Positions 25,599 to 38,064 of a stretch of 64,000 nt of DNA are shown piece by piece. Source of the stretch: Oreocharis arfaki (lineage: Eukaryota > Chordata > Aves > Passeriformes > Paramythiidae); contig VZRR01008210.1 of NCBI GenBank assembly GCA_013398015.1, positions 62,001-126,000 of the forward strand, written 5' to 3'. A program made the position numbers and the translations under genes. Each line of letters opens with the position of its first letter. Position 1 is the first letter of the stretch. The notes under the pieces are model-generated. The model did no database searches, had not been told where the DNA came from, and was given only the letters and a program-made list of their open reading frames with translations.

Positions 25599-26413
25599 CC
25601 AGTTTTATCAAGACACAGGATTCCCTTTTTTCCTGGCAGTTACCAGGAAAGGTAATATCATCAATATCATCATCATTGTCAGATTTTCAGTCATGATTAG
25701 GTGTCTTTTAAAAGATATATTCTGGATTCTGGTGGAAACTTTGAGGACTGGTTGTTCTCCTTTCTGATTGCAATAATGTTTCTGTTTGAATTTCTTTGGT
25801 GACAGAGTGAGAGAAAAAGAGAGCAGAGCAGAACAGAATGCTCTCAAGGGTGATTACAATACATTAAATCATCTTCTGTGTTGAATATTCTAATTTCCAT
25901 GAACCAATCTAAAATAAACTACAAATCCTACAACATTTGCTTACAGCCTATAAGAATCATTACATTAACCTATAGCATTATATTTTAAACTCTAAAAGTT
26001 GATCTTCGGACTCTTTGATGAGTTTGCAGAGTCTTCCTTGATCTTTAGACCTGTCTACATGTAGAGAGCATTGTTTAAACAAAGGGAGATTACCTATAGC
26101 CGGTATACATTGTTTTCTAGTTGTTCAGTGACTAGAGTTGAGTAACTCAAAGCTTGTTTTCATCTCAATCTCAGTATCTTTTACCAGGTAATCATATTTG
26201 TAAAGTTTTCCTATTCTATCTTCCCCAACAGATACCTTTAGAAAAACTAGTATGAATGTAGACATAACAACCTGAATGGGAAAATAGAAAAATACATTAA
26301 TATTTACATTGGTAGATGTCTTTTTTTTCCTAATGATGCAATAAAAAAGGAAGTTCATGGTGGTGTGATTTTTTTTTTTTTAATTTTTTTTTTTTATTTA
26401 AAATCCTCTGTAG

Positions 26414-26572
26414 GGCCAAGAAAACAAACCAAAGTACCAGGAAATAATTTCTTCCTTGGATGAGGAGTCAGAGAACAAAACTGATTTTGAAGATTTCATG
26501 ATCTTGTTAGTCAGTCTCACTTTAATGTCTGACCTGCTGCAGGAGATCAAAAACGTGAAAAACACAAAATGA
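26414..26572 (+). CDS. SNTN: SNTN (sentan) terminal coding exon with stop
   Basis: 52 codons plus TGA at 26570-26572, entered through a CCTCTGTAG acceptor preceded by a very long T-rich tract (26369-26396). It encodes GQENKPKYQEIISSLDEESE, then NKTDFEDFMILLVSLTLMSD and a basic end NVKNTK. This is the second EF-hand-like half of the S100 fold. The four coding exons sum to 444 bases, giving 147 residues, the same length as human sentan as I recall it. Introns are 601, 757 and 1866 bases. Confidence 0.93.
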   Translation, partial: GQENKPKYQEIISSLDEESENKTDFEDFMILLVSLTLMSDLLQEIKNVKNTK

Positions 26573-26690
26573 TCTGTGATTTTAAAGAAGAAATGGCTTG
26601 GCGCTGTATTGGGGAAGCATAAGGGGGCTACACACAGGGATACCACTGTGCTGGTCCCTTTTAAATTGAATAAAGTCATGTCCAAACCTG
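26573..26690 (+). other. SNTN: SNTN 3' untranslated region
   Basis: Short 3' UTR inferred from an AATAAA at 26669-26674, about 100 bases after the stop. The transcript end is inferred. Confidence 0.6.
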
Positions 26691-29600
26691 GCTGAATTTA
26701 CTCCTCTCTTGAAACACTCCATGAAGCTGGTGATCAGGGATTTGTGTCCACTATGTGTGTGCTTTGGGAAAGTGAGTGACTGGCTCCTGTTGGGTCCAAG
26801 AGCAGTTAATAGCTGGGGGCAACCCCCACACCAGTTTAATGCCAGGGAAAGGCAGCCCATGCTCTCCCAGACCTCTCTATCCTCTCCCTGCAATAGTGTG
26901 GAAGATGATGGAGAGACAGCTGCTAAAATGTGCAGCCCCATCCCTCAAGGCAGGGCTGCCCAGGTCCCCCGGCTCTCCCAGTTATCCCAGGGGGGCTTCA
27001 GCCCTGAGCAGGGCATTACCAGTGATGGGTTTCACAACGGGCAATGACCACAAAATCTGTTGCTGTCTTAGGTAAGCATTGATTTTAGCCTGTGTCGTTT
27101 CCACCCCACCATTAAATCTGCTGAAGGGAGTGTTTGTTTACTTTTATTTCCTCCTCCAACTGCTCTCTTCATTTAGAGATCACAATGGAAGGAATTTCAA
27201 ATCCAGCATTTGCAGGGCATCTTTGACAGTGCTATGCTTGTATGACCAGGGGAATGACCCCAACATGCCAGCCAGCTGAATCTGCTGTTCCATGAAACTG
27301 TGAAAAGCAGAGATCAGATAAGAGGTGGTCCAGACTGGGGATGGTGGGGAAAAAAGGGTGACCAATAAATTGTTTGTATTGGAATAGAGTAATATTGGTT
27401 AGGGCCAGAGCCTCATATTAAATGCTTATCATCCTAATATTTGGTTTGATTCGTACCTACAAGGTCCTGCCTCAGAGCCAACATTTATCCCACTGTGACA
27501 TCCCTTTGGGACACAAAAAGCAGTCTCACACCCCGGGAACAGAACAGCCTCTGTAAGGGTATAGTAAGAGTCTACCAAGATGAGCGAGCCAGCAAACATT
27601 GGAGCCTTTCTAATTTTTTTCATCTTCCTTGGCTGGAAAGGAGAAGACAAGAACAATTTAGCTTTGATGCATGAATTTTTAACAGGAAGGGATCAATACC
27701 TCTAGTTTTAAAGAGGGTAATTAATGCCAGCTGAGTAATGAGATTTAACTCCTTGACATAAAAGGGCTCTTAGTGTTTCCAGGAGCTAAGAGGATGTTTT
27801 GTGATGGATTTTGATCCATCCTTACAGTAGAAGACCAGCAGCCAATTGTTTGGAGAAGGAAGGTCTGTGCCTGTGTAGTGCGGGTTGGAGCTGAAAGAAG
27901 AAATGCGAATGGATGTGGTGGGTTTTGAAATGAAGCGCAGCAGGTTAGGTGCTGGGTTTGGACCTCAGCCAGGACATGGCCTGATCTGGAGGCTAAACAT
28001 TCACAACTGGTCCTACTACAAATGAAACCTCATATTAGCAAAGCCCTTTCTGTGATGGTGAGTTGCAAGAACAGGCAGCATCCAGCCTGTGGCAAGAGGT
28101 GACAAAGCCAACATGTAGAGTTTCTTTCTGTTTGCTCACAGACATGTCCCTCCAGCGCATCCCCTTGCTGAGGGACTGGTGTCCCAGTGCTGCGAGGATG
28201 ACTGCTTCCATGGGATGCCCATCATGCCTCCCAGAGGTCAGATCATCCATGCTGGTATCACAGTTTAACACTGTGTCCCTGGTGTTACTCAGTTTCTTTC
28301 TCCTCCCCTTGTTTTTTGTTTCTTTGGCCAGGTAGATTTGTGTAAGCTTCAAATATCAGCTGATGCTCCTTTTCTGGAAAGACTAAAACAGAGAAAACAC
28401 AGCACAGCCCTGAAAAGATTGTTTGGGAGCCACTCATGATGCTGATAGATTTCTTAATATCCCTCTGTTACCAAAAAAAAAAAAAGACTGAAAGGAAAAA
28501 TATTATGAAGCCAATTAAGAAAAAGTTCTTTGAAATTACTAAGGCTCTAACAGAGTTTTTGTTATTCTGAAATGTTTCTAAATCTTACACAACTTGAATT
28601 AATGACTTAGCTTTTTATCAGATCACTTCACTCTGTCATCTAATCATGTGCAAACCCTTTTTATCCCAATTCAGTGTGCTGTGAGCAACATCCTGAGTCC
28701 CTGGCTTGGATCAAAAGCCCCTTGTGCTAAGCACAGTGAAAATTCAGAGAAGCAATTCCTGAACAACTCAATAGCAAAGATATTCAAAAGGCAGGAAAGG
28801 AATCAGAGGCACAGAAAAACAAAGTACCTTGCTGAGCACATGTAGCAGAGCTGGAGCTGGATTCCAGCCTACACTGGGCTCCTCACACGGAAGCCAAGCG
28901 CTACTGTGGTGGTTTCTGCAAGAGTTTCTGAGCAGAGTGAATGGGATGTGCAAGGCTCGATCTGCATCAGTTCTTGAAAGACCCACCTGATGCTCAAAAG
29001 CAGAAGGATGTATTTGGAAGAGCCCCAGCATCTTCTTTTAGTTAGGAGTAGGCAGAAGTTTGCAGCTTGACTGTGGAAGATGCTCTTTTATTAACTCAGA
29101 CTATTTGTGGCTGCCCTGAGCACTCTTAGCTATTGGCTTTGAAGCTGATCTGGTGCAGACAGCATGTCTGGCTGCATCCTCAGGGAGCTGGCTGTAAGTT
29201 TGCTTAAAAGGCAACTGTTGTGCTTTATTTTGTTCCTAGCTTACTCCTGTTGGAAGCAAAGAGAGTTCATCACAGATTTCTCATAGCAGAGCCCAGCAAG
29301 TGCTAAGGAGTGAGCTGCAGCTGAATTGATGAAATCTGCATGTTTCCCTGCCTCAGCAAGTGGGATCATCATGTCAGTGTCTGATACCCTCAGAAGTGAA
29401 AGCAGCATGAAGAGTAGCCAGTCAAGACCTGACCTGACCCCTGTGCTTGGGGTTGTGTTGGGATTTGTGCTGTGAGAGTGTTCAGGTATGAACCTTGGGA
29501 GCTTCTGTAGACTTTGGATCTAAGCTTTAAGTTCTGTTCCGAAAAGTCTAAATCATCTCTGCAGTTACATGAGCTTTCAGATGACTGCCAGAGGAGAAAT

Positions 29601-32600
29601 GAGGGTCAGGGAGAATTTCAGCCTCAGATCTTCAGCTTCCATTTCCGAATACCAGCTCAGGAAGGCAGGCTCATTCTCATACTTTAATTAGAACATCTAC
29701 AGCTTCTCCCCATGACTTCTTACTTTGTATCTGGCCTTAACTCTTTGGCCTGCTGAACTTGCGAAGTTTTTAGAATCTGGCTTTAGTCTAATCTCCGAGG
29801 GGCTCTCGCAGATTGCAGGCGAACACTCACATCCCAGTGCACTGACTTTGAGGAGGTGAGTCAGGGCAGGGCTTTGCATATTGAGCTTTCTTCTGGGAGC
29901 CCAGGGCCACACACACAGCATGTACAATTTTTCATGAGTCTTTCAGGGAAGGGAAATACATTTTTCAACTGTCTTGCTGTAACTGCACCTTCAGTAAGTA
30001 GACCCTGCAGTCTGACATATGTTTTTCCTGTCTCTTCCTCCCTCAGACTAAGTGTTGTGTTACTTTTTCATATAAGTTTAAACTTGTCCTGGGTGCATAC
30101 ATTTTGAAGTACCTGTGTGATGCACACCCCATCTCAGTGCTGCCATGTCCTGGCCTATGAAAGCTTCTCAGCAGCTACATCCACTCAAATGGTTATTGCA
30201 GCAGGTCTCTTTGCAGAGAGAGGTAGAAGTTTGCATTGTAGCCTGCCAAGGAAGTGGTTAAATTGTGGCCGCATGGTAGGAGAACCTTCTCCAGGAGTGT
30301 TGGAATGACTTTTCCGGGAGTGTTGGAAAGATGCTACATGGTGCAACCCCCTAGGAACTCACACAGAGCAGATGAAAAGCTTTGTCCCAAAATTATTTTC
30401 TCTGCAGTGTGATAGTTGGTGAGCCTCAAAGGAGAGCTCTGAAATGTCTCTTGAAAAAAAAAATCTCTTTGTTTCAAGCTCAGTCAGGGAAGATAGATGT
30501 AGGAGAGGTGGTGGTTTATGGGTTTTTGAACTGACAGCTTTTAATCCTGCACTGACTTTTGCAGTCCATGATTTACAAGGTTTCCAGTGAAGCTGTGTCT
30601 CCTCACTTTGCTCACCTGCTCTTCCCTACCCCCTATGGAAGTGTTTATAGTCCTAAACCTGAGTCTCATCCAGCAAAGGTAAACAGCAAATAATGTTCAA
30701 CAGCCCCTGGGCCCAAATGGGTTTATAACAAATTTGGGGTTATAAAAAATGAGTGTGTGATTGTCAAAGATCCGCTGAGTCTTAAACAGGACCTGGAGTA
30801 CTGAGGGCCTCTGGGCAGGGAGGAACCCTGATGCCTGAGATGTCTCTCACTCTATGGCAGCGTGAGCTACAGCCCCTTGCAGTGATGGGTGACATGCCCA
30901 CATTTCTGAGACCCATAGGGCAAACCCTGGAACAAAGGGACCAATTTCCGTTTGTGATTTCCTCTTCCTTTTATTCCCCTTGTCATGATCCTGCTTTCTT
31001 GGCTGCTATCTGCTGGACCTTGATGTGTAGAGAAACACAAAACACGGCACGTTCTCCTGGGAAGCTGCTGCTGGAATCAATGAGAGGGCAGGACCTCTCA
31101 GGTGGAGGGAAGCAGCTCCTCAGGAGGACATGTTTCGACCCCTCCAGTAAAACCAGCAGCCCAAACAGATGCAGGAGCTCTTCAGTGGGCAAAATCAAGC
31201 CTCTGGTTGTCCCGAGATGATCAATAAATGATGTACAGAGTACCAGAAGCTCTTCCACTCCTGGAACCTCTCACACACAGAAGCTGCCTGGCTTCTGGGC
31301 ACTCAAGCATTATTGGAGCAAAGGAGAACAAGCATCATGGTAGATGATTTTGGTGAGTTTTGTTTTGCGGCATGTTATTACCAGGAGCCTTGTTAAGCAT
31401 TAGTCAATATTACAAACTGAAAAAGGAGCTCTCTGGAAAGGCAACTTTGAATAAATTGATGGATGCCAGGTCTCTGCTTGAGTTTGGAAAATGAAGCTGG
31501 GTAGTACTTGGAACTGTCCAAGTGCTCTTACAGCAGGGACAAGCAGAAAAATCTACAACCCAACCCTGAGACCCTTCTTCCTCCTCCTCCAGCCGTTGCC
31601 CAGACAGCCTTCCCACTATTTCTCTGATTTGTTTTCTTAGGAGTATGAGATTTGTTTACTTTGACATCTTTACTTTGACACCTGGGACTGTTGGAGGAAG
31701 CCTCTGTACAGACACTGACCCATTTACTGCATTTGCTGGTGAATTTTTCTTGATTCAGTTGTTGCCTCCATCCCCACATAATGCTCTTTTGAGCATTTTG
31801 AGCACTTTGTTCAAAGAAAACCTGGACTAGCAGACACATCCAGGTTAACCATTATATGACAGCTTTTTTCTCTGAAGCTGGCAGGGGCAAAAACCACACT
31901 GGGGATAGAATATCCACAGGTAAATATCCCTTTTTCCTTGGGACACCGTAGCTGGGGTCATGGCTTCCCTGGGTTTATATGCCACTATGTGGATTACATA
32001 GGGTTTTACCTAATTAATTAATGAAAACAAATAGCAAAACTACCTTCTTATTAAACTGATCTCACTGCAGAAATAAGGCTGATTTTAATTAGGGAACGAA
32101 CAATGAACTGTAATAAAGAGCATAAATTAAAAACAGATCATACTAAACGTGGCTTTTTCCAATGCTGTGTTAGTACCAGGGAACATACACAGTGATTAAT
32201 TTATACAGAAAAAGTTGATTTTTTTCTCCTCGGGTAAAAATCTATCTTTCTAGGGGAAGAAGCATTTATATAAAAACATCACATGAATAACCAACACATC
32301 AATAAGTGTTTATTGGTAGTAGCTTTCCAACAGCAGCTCGTGCACATTCTGCAAGACTCAGCCATTACAACGCTCTTTATTTCTCCTCTAAATTTATACT
32401 TGTAGTACGCATGACCCAAGGTTACTGCAAAGCCTCGGAGGACAAGATAGGCTTTATTACCTGCACATATACTCCTCAATTTGTCTTTCCTCTTTTAGCT
32501 TTTTAGGGCTTGGATCCAGCTCAGCTGAAAACAGAACACAATTTGATAAGGATTTGCCTAAGAATTGTAAGCAGAGGCTCACACAAATTAAGCACTGATT

Positions 32601-34386
32601 AATGAGCACCTAAAGCCTTCTGCTGAATGCAGCCTGAGGCCAAGTAATGCTGGGAGTGCTCAAGTATATGTGAGGGAAAGAACAGGTAAGCAGAGCAAAT
32701 TAAAGAAAAATGTTTAATTCTTCTCCAATACTTATTCCAGCGCTTGAGACTGTAGAAGAATTGCAGACTTCTTACGCCTGTTAGAGGATGACAAAGTTCA
32801 AAAGGAAAGCTCTTCCACATGGAACTGAATTCATCCAGAAGCTCCCAGGCTGTGTTGTGTACAGGATGCTCGACTCCGGTTGAGGAGTAATGGTGCTCTG
32901 AGCTGCCCCCCAAAGGGAAAGAGGGTGCCCCACAGCCTGGGCAGTGTGGGATGCAAAGTGGGGCAGGGGGTGTTGGGGTGGGTGTTCGAGGTCTGCTGAT
33001 GCCCTGGGACAAGCCAGCAGTACCTTGGAGTAGCAGCAGAGAGGCGGGTTTGTGCTGCCTGATGCAGGGTCTGGGGGGGATTCACCTCCTCTGTGGGAGT
33101 AAAGAGATCGTTGATGCAACAGGACAGTGGGCTTTGGACTTGAAAGAAGGCTAAGAGAGTCTGGAGACTTTTGAAATCTCAAGTGACCCTTTTCTTTATG
33201 TTGTTGCATACATACATCTGACACACTGACAAAGGACTCCTAAGGAAAGTGGCTTGTAGCTTTCATGGGTGGCAGCCATGTTCTGGACACACCTGCTCCC
33301 CCTGCCCCCACCCCACCTGTTATAGCCAGAGCCTTCACAGGAGAACATTTTGGCTCTGGTTCTCTCCTTTTTTGTAGCCCAGAGAAATGTTTAGCAGCTC
33401 TTCCTCAGACATGTAACTGAGAGCTGACAGCTGCTGCCTATTTCAAATCAGCTCATAAATTCTGATAAAATGAAAACACCCTTTTTTTGCAGAGCTCTTG
33501 GGAGAGAGGTTAGGGTGTTGGACTTCCCAGGCTGAGCAGATGGAGAGCTGTTTTGTCCTGCTATAAAGGTATGTGAAATACCTCCTTGCACTAGACATCT
33601 GCTAACATACTAGAAAATAAATGCTGGTACTAATTGGAAATGGGGGGTTGTTGATGTCCATAACCTGGTTCAGTTGCGAAACTGTCTTGAGCACAAAACT
33701 TGCATGCTAGTAACCTTAGAAAGGTCCAGGCAGATCCCGTTTCTTGGAGTTTTTTTGTAAGCACCAGGTGCTTAAGAGAGGCAGGACGGTCCCCTTGAGC
33801 TGGAAGCCGCTTGATCTGTCTGTGAGCTCTGCTGCAACCTGGGAGCATTTTGCTGTTGACAATTATTTCATAACAAGATTCCTATCTAGATGTGTGCATC
33901 CTAATGAGTACTAGGCGCTAACAGGGGCCAAGAGGTGCCTTAAGAGCGATTGAAGCATGCAGTTTGTTAACGTAATGGAGGAGAGCCTGAACTTTAGCTA
34001 AAAAGTAAATTAATTGAAACCGTTGTGTAACGATTGCCACAACATCTCAGGTCTCTGTAAGGACTCAGAAGCAAACACTGTCCTCAGGGTCTCTTTGGGA
34101 GCTGTTGTGGCTGTAGCAGAGTGGCTGTCTCTGCCTGCCTGCCTGCCTGCCTGCCCCGTGCTGGGGCTGGGGTGGAGATGGGCTGGTATTGCCTCAGAGG
34201 AGAACGGGAGGGTTTGGCTTCTTGGGTCATAGGGAGCCCAGGCAGTTTGTTTGGCACTCGGTTTGCTCTGAAGGAATGTATTTAACTTCTTGCTAAGATG
34301 CTTCTGCTGACGTACTCCTATGGAGCCCCACAAGCTGCTGTGCTGCCTCCCTCCACATCTACCCTGGAGCCTGGTACCCAGAGAAA
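26691..34386. other. Intergenic region, no feature recognised
   Basis: About 7.7 kb after SNTN. Open frames are short, overlap on both strands and show no recognisable domain. A (CCTG)n run lies at 34131-34155. I see no CR1 or LTR fragment here that I can name. Confidence 0.6.
34131..34155. repeat. (CTGC)n tetranucleotide run
   Basis: About six consecutive CTGC/CCTG units in otherwise unique sequence. Confidence 0.85.
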
Positions 34387-34409
34387 TGTGGTTGTGGAGG
34401 CCAGTGGGC

Positions 34410-34901
34410 TTAATGAACAACGGACTAAGAGAGTCCATTGGCAGGACATCCCCTAGGAGACTCACCTCCTAGGTTAGGCTGAGAGAAAAGGCCTCTCCCA
34501 GGACACTTTTTTACATTATGTTGATGTACCTCAGTTCTTCTTCCCCATTGGCTTCCATACCCTAGTCCCGCCTGTGTACCACCCTAATGCCCTCAGTCTA
34601 TTGGCCCCTGATGCTTTCTCTCCGCCCCTACCAACCCCATATAAAAACCCGAACCCTTGGGATTTGGTCTTTCTGCTCATTGTGTCTTTGTCCTCTTCTT
34701 GTTTGTCTACCTGGCCCTGCTCCACGTGCATGGCTAGAATAAACCTCTCCAGGAGACCCTTCCTGACTCTGTGCTGTCGACTTATGGAAGAGTTTGTGTG
34801 TGTGTGTGTGTGTGTGTGCGCAGTGGCTTGCTGTGTGGCTCCCAGCTGGGGACGCTTTCAGAAGGTTGCGGCCTCCAAACCCCAGACAACCGGTCACAAC
34901 A
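34410..34901 (+). mobile_element. Probable solo LTR, start unresolved
   Basis: Promoter and polyadenylation signals are spaced as in a retroviral LTR: TATAAAAA at 34640-34647, then AATAAA at 34738-34743, then a segment ending CCGGTCACAACA at 34901. The region upstream of the TATA box is C-rich, as in many U3 regions. The 5' TG end and a target-site duplication could not be identified, so the left limit is approximate. A (TG)12 microsatellite lies downstream of the AATAAA. Confidence 0.5.
34795..34818. repeat. (TG)12 microsatellite
   Basis: Perfect TG dinucleotide run inside the probable LTR at 34410-34901. Confidence 0.95.
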
Positions 34902-36339
34902 GGTGGTAGAAAATGGTATTAGTTTATGTAGCCCTGTGTATCTATATAAAATATATTGATTTAAAAATAGATATATTTTGACTTATCTATACACAAGTGA
35001 TAATATATATTTATGTACAATATGTAACTACTAATCTACACATGCCACATACAAAATATCTCTATGTGCATATACACATATACAATCTCTTCTAGTTTTC
35101 GCTATTCTGATCTATCTCACCTAAAAACTCAGTTTTGCTTCTAAATTACTTTCTAGGCCACTTATGACTACAGTGAGCAGTACAAATCACTGGATACATT
35201 CCTTTTCTGTTGAAAAACCGGGGCTTATTCCTAGTTTTGCAAGGTTTGGATTTTTCATGCCTCTATTTATTGATGCATTAAAGGATCCTCCTTCTCATCC
35301 TGTGACATCCTAGCAGCTTTAAGTGCCTTGGAGAGGGGATTTGTTAAAAGCCCTTTGGTGTTAAAATGCTGCTAAATGGTGTAGGCAATATTGTGCTGGT
35401 GTGACAGTGCCTTCCTCTGCCAGGAGACATCCTGGTCCCTCTCTGCTGCTGCTGTTCCTGACAAAGCTTTTCACTAGCTTGCAGGTACTGGTCTCCTAAC
35501 CTTTAGTAGGCTTTCTCTTAAACCCAGTATCACATTTGTCATTTCTCTTGTCTCTGGTATTGATGCTAATGAGAGCAGGGTTGTCACTCACCACAGGCAG
35601 CTGTGACTGGCATCTGCGGTGGAAGATCCTTGAAAAATATATATATTTTTTCTTTTTTTAATATCTGTGAGCTGAGTACTACTTTACTGCCAGTGGGAGT
35701 GTAAAGAATACAAAGCCAGTCTTATTCACAACTTAATATTTCTATTCTCTCCTTTCCTGGTAGTTAGAACCCGAAGGGTGCCAAGTATTTCGTGAGGGTT
35801 TGGGAATTTCCTGGCACACACCACTTTGTTTTCTATGTTTATAACCTTTCTTTTTTTTTTTTTGCTCCTCAGAAGCTCCTCCACTGTAATATAGACCACT
35901 ATATTGGTGGAGGGAGGAGGGGCCATGATGACAGCAGAGCCATGCTGCTTTGCCATTTTGCCTGTGACACACTGCTGCATTGTGTCTTGCTGAAGGTAAT
36001 TACCATGGAAAAGTCACCAGCTCCTTCTCCGGACACGCCCCCCCCCCAGCCCCCACAGGTGCATGTGGTGGGAGCCAAACGCTCACGTGGTGTGTGTCCT
36101 GAGACACTGCTCCAAAATCACGTATTTTGATTATTCGTTGGTTAATGGTTCTCTGGGGATGTAAGGAAGACTGGGACTCAAAGGAGCCTGTCTGGAAATA
36201 CAAGTCTGACGATACAAAGGGTTTATCTTTACAAGAACAGATGTCCTGGAGATGCCCTGTGTGAACCTGATTTCAAGGAAGGGCACAGCCCCATTTATGA
36301 TCATTGGTTACAGAGAGCCTTCTCAGTGACCTGGTCGTT

Positions 36340-36897
36340 TGGCCAGTGGGACCAGGGCAGTGACTGTCCCCTTGTACTCAGCACTGATGAGGGCACACCT
36401 CAAACCCTGGGTTCAGTTTTGGGCTCCTTGCTACAAGAAGGACATCGAGGGGCTGGAGGATGTGGAACTGGAGAAGGGTCTGGAGCACAAATTTGATGAG
36501 GAGCAGCTGAGAGAGCTGGAGGAACTCAGCCTGGAGAAAAGGAGGCTCAGGGAGGACCTTCTCACTCTCTAGAACTCCCTGAAAGGAGGTTGTAGCCAGG
36601 TGGGAGTCAGTCTCTTCTCCCAGGTAACAAGTAACAGGACAAGAGGAAACAGCCTGGAGTTCCTCCAGAGGAGGTTTAGACTGGATATTAGGAAATGTTT
36701 CCTCACTGGAAGGATGGTCAGGCATTGGAACAGGCTGCCCAGGGCAGTGGTGGCGTTTACACTCCTGAAAGTGTTCAAAAAACATGTGAATGTGGCGCTT
36801 AGGTACATGGTTTTATGGTGAACATGGCAGTGCTGGGTTAGAGGTTGGATTCAGTGAGGGTAGATATCTCTTCCAACCTAAACTATTCTATGAATCC
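36340..36897 (+). mobile_element. CR1 LINE 3' fragment, sense
   Basis: About 560 bases of CR1 3' region. It contains GGTTCAGTTTTGGGCTCC, CTACAAGAAGGACATCGAGG, CTCAGCCTGGAGAAAAGG, AGACTGGATATTAGGAAATG and the 3' end CTATTCTATGAATC. It is one of the longest CR1 pieces in the window. The frame reading LRELEELSLEKRRLREDL is part of this repeat, not a host gene. Confidence 0.9.
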
Positions 36898-37799
36898 TCA
36901 CACACAGACTTTGTCCTAGAGACTGTTGAGTGACTGCAGTACCACAGGGTAGAGATGCTGTTGTTTGAAGCATTCAAAAAAAAAAAAGAGAGAGAATATT
37001 TAACAAGGATTTGTTGTTTTTTTTTTTCCCCAGCAAGTTCTCTTTGCTTTACTGCAGGGCTTTTAATTTGATGAATCAATATGAGAAGTGCTAATGTACC
37101 AGCAAAGACAGCAGGCAAAGATCTGTCTGCTGATCCCAGACATGACTGATTTCAACTGTGCTGCTAAGCATGGTATGTGCTGATGCCACTAAAAACTGCC
37201 ATAAAGATAACAGCAGTATCTGTGTGGCCTCACAGGAAGGTGTTTGTAGGTTTTCATTTCTCCTCTCCCTCCAGGATAAGACTGTGAGCAATTATCTTTG
37301 AGAAAGGAGTGCAGGCTGCTGTGACTCAGCTCCTGAGTGTACAGGACAGAGGTGCCCACGCTGTGACACTCAAACCTCCCTTCCGGAGGGTTTCTTTTAA
37401 ATCTGTGGAGGATAAACCCCACCCTGGACTGTGCTGCAGGCTGTGATCCTCCTGCACTGGCTGCTCGAGTACATCCTCTCTGCTGCAAGGGCTCTGGTCC
37501 TGCAGCAAGTAGCTTTGATTGCCCAGTGCTGGGGCCTGAGGAAAGAAGCTCGCAGCTCCAACATCTGCAGTTCAACCCTAGAGAATTGGGGTTGAGAGAG
37601 AGAGAGAGATCTCCCCAGAGAGAGATCTAGATCTGAAGACAAGTCAGAAGCCCCATGCTCCTGTTACTGTGCTTGAAAGAGGCCACGTCAAAGTGTCCGA
37701 AGGGGAGATGCTGCCTTGCTCTTGATGTATTTGAGTAGGCAGCTCATTGGCTCAGGCTTTCCACACATACCCTGTATAATTTTACAAAACCTATTTAAA

Positions 37800-38064
37800 G
37801 GGCACATAGTGATAGGAAAAGGGGGAATAGCTTTAAACTGAAAGAGTAGGTTTAAATTCAATGTCAGGAAAAAATTCTTTCCTGTGAGGGTGGTGAGGTG
37901 CTGGCACAGGCTGCCCAGAGAAGATGTGGATGCCCCAACCCCTAGAAGCGTTCAAGGCCAGGTTGGATGGGGCTTGGAGCAACCTGATTTAGTGGAATCA
38001 TGGCAGGAGGGCTGGAACTAGATGATCTTTAATATCCTTTCCCACCCAAACCATTGTGTGATAT
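37800..38064 (+). mobile_element. CR1 LINE 3' fragment, sense
   Basis: CR1 phrases GTGATAGGAAAAGGGGGAAT, CACAGGCTGCCCAGAGAAG, TTCAAGGCCAGGTTGGATGG and CTAGATGATCTTTAATATCC, ending near CAAACCATTGTGTGATA. It belongs to a different CR1 subtype from the 36.3-kb copy, judged from the 3' end. Confidence 0.9.

Noticed and set aside
36339..36572. Coiled-coil-like frame (EEQLRELEELSLEKRRLRED)
   Set aside because: Falls entirely within a CR1 3' fragment; the same phrase recurs in other CR1 copies such as 41466-41766.
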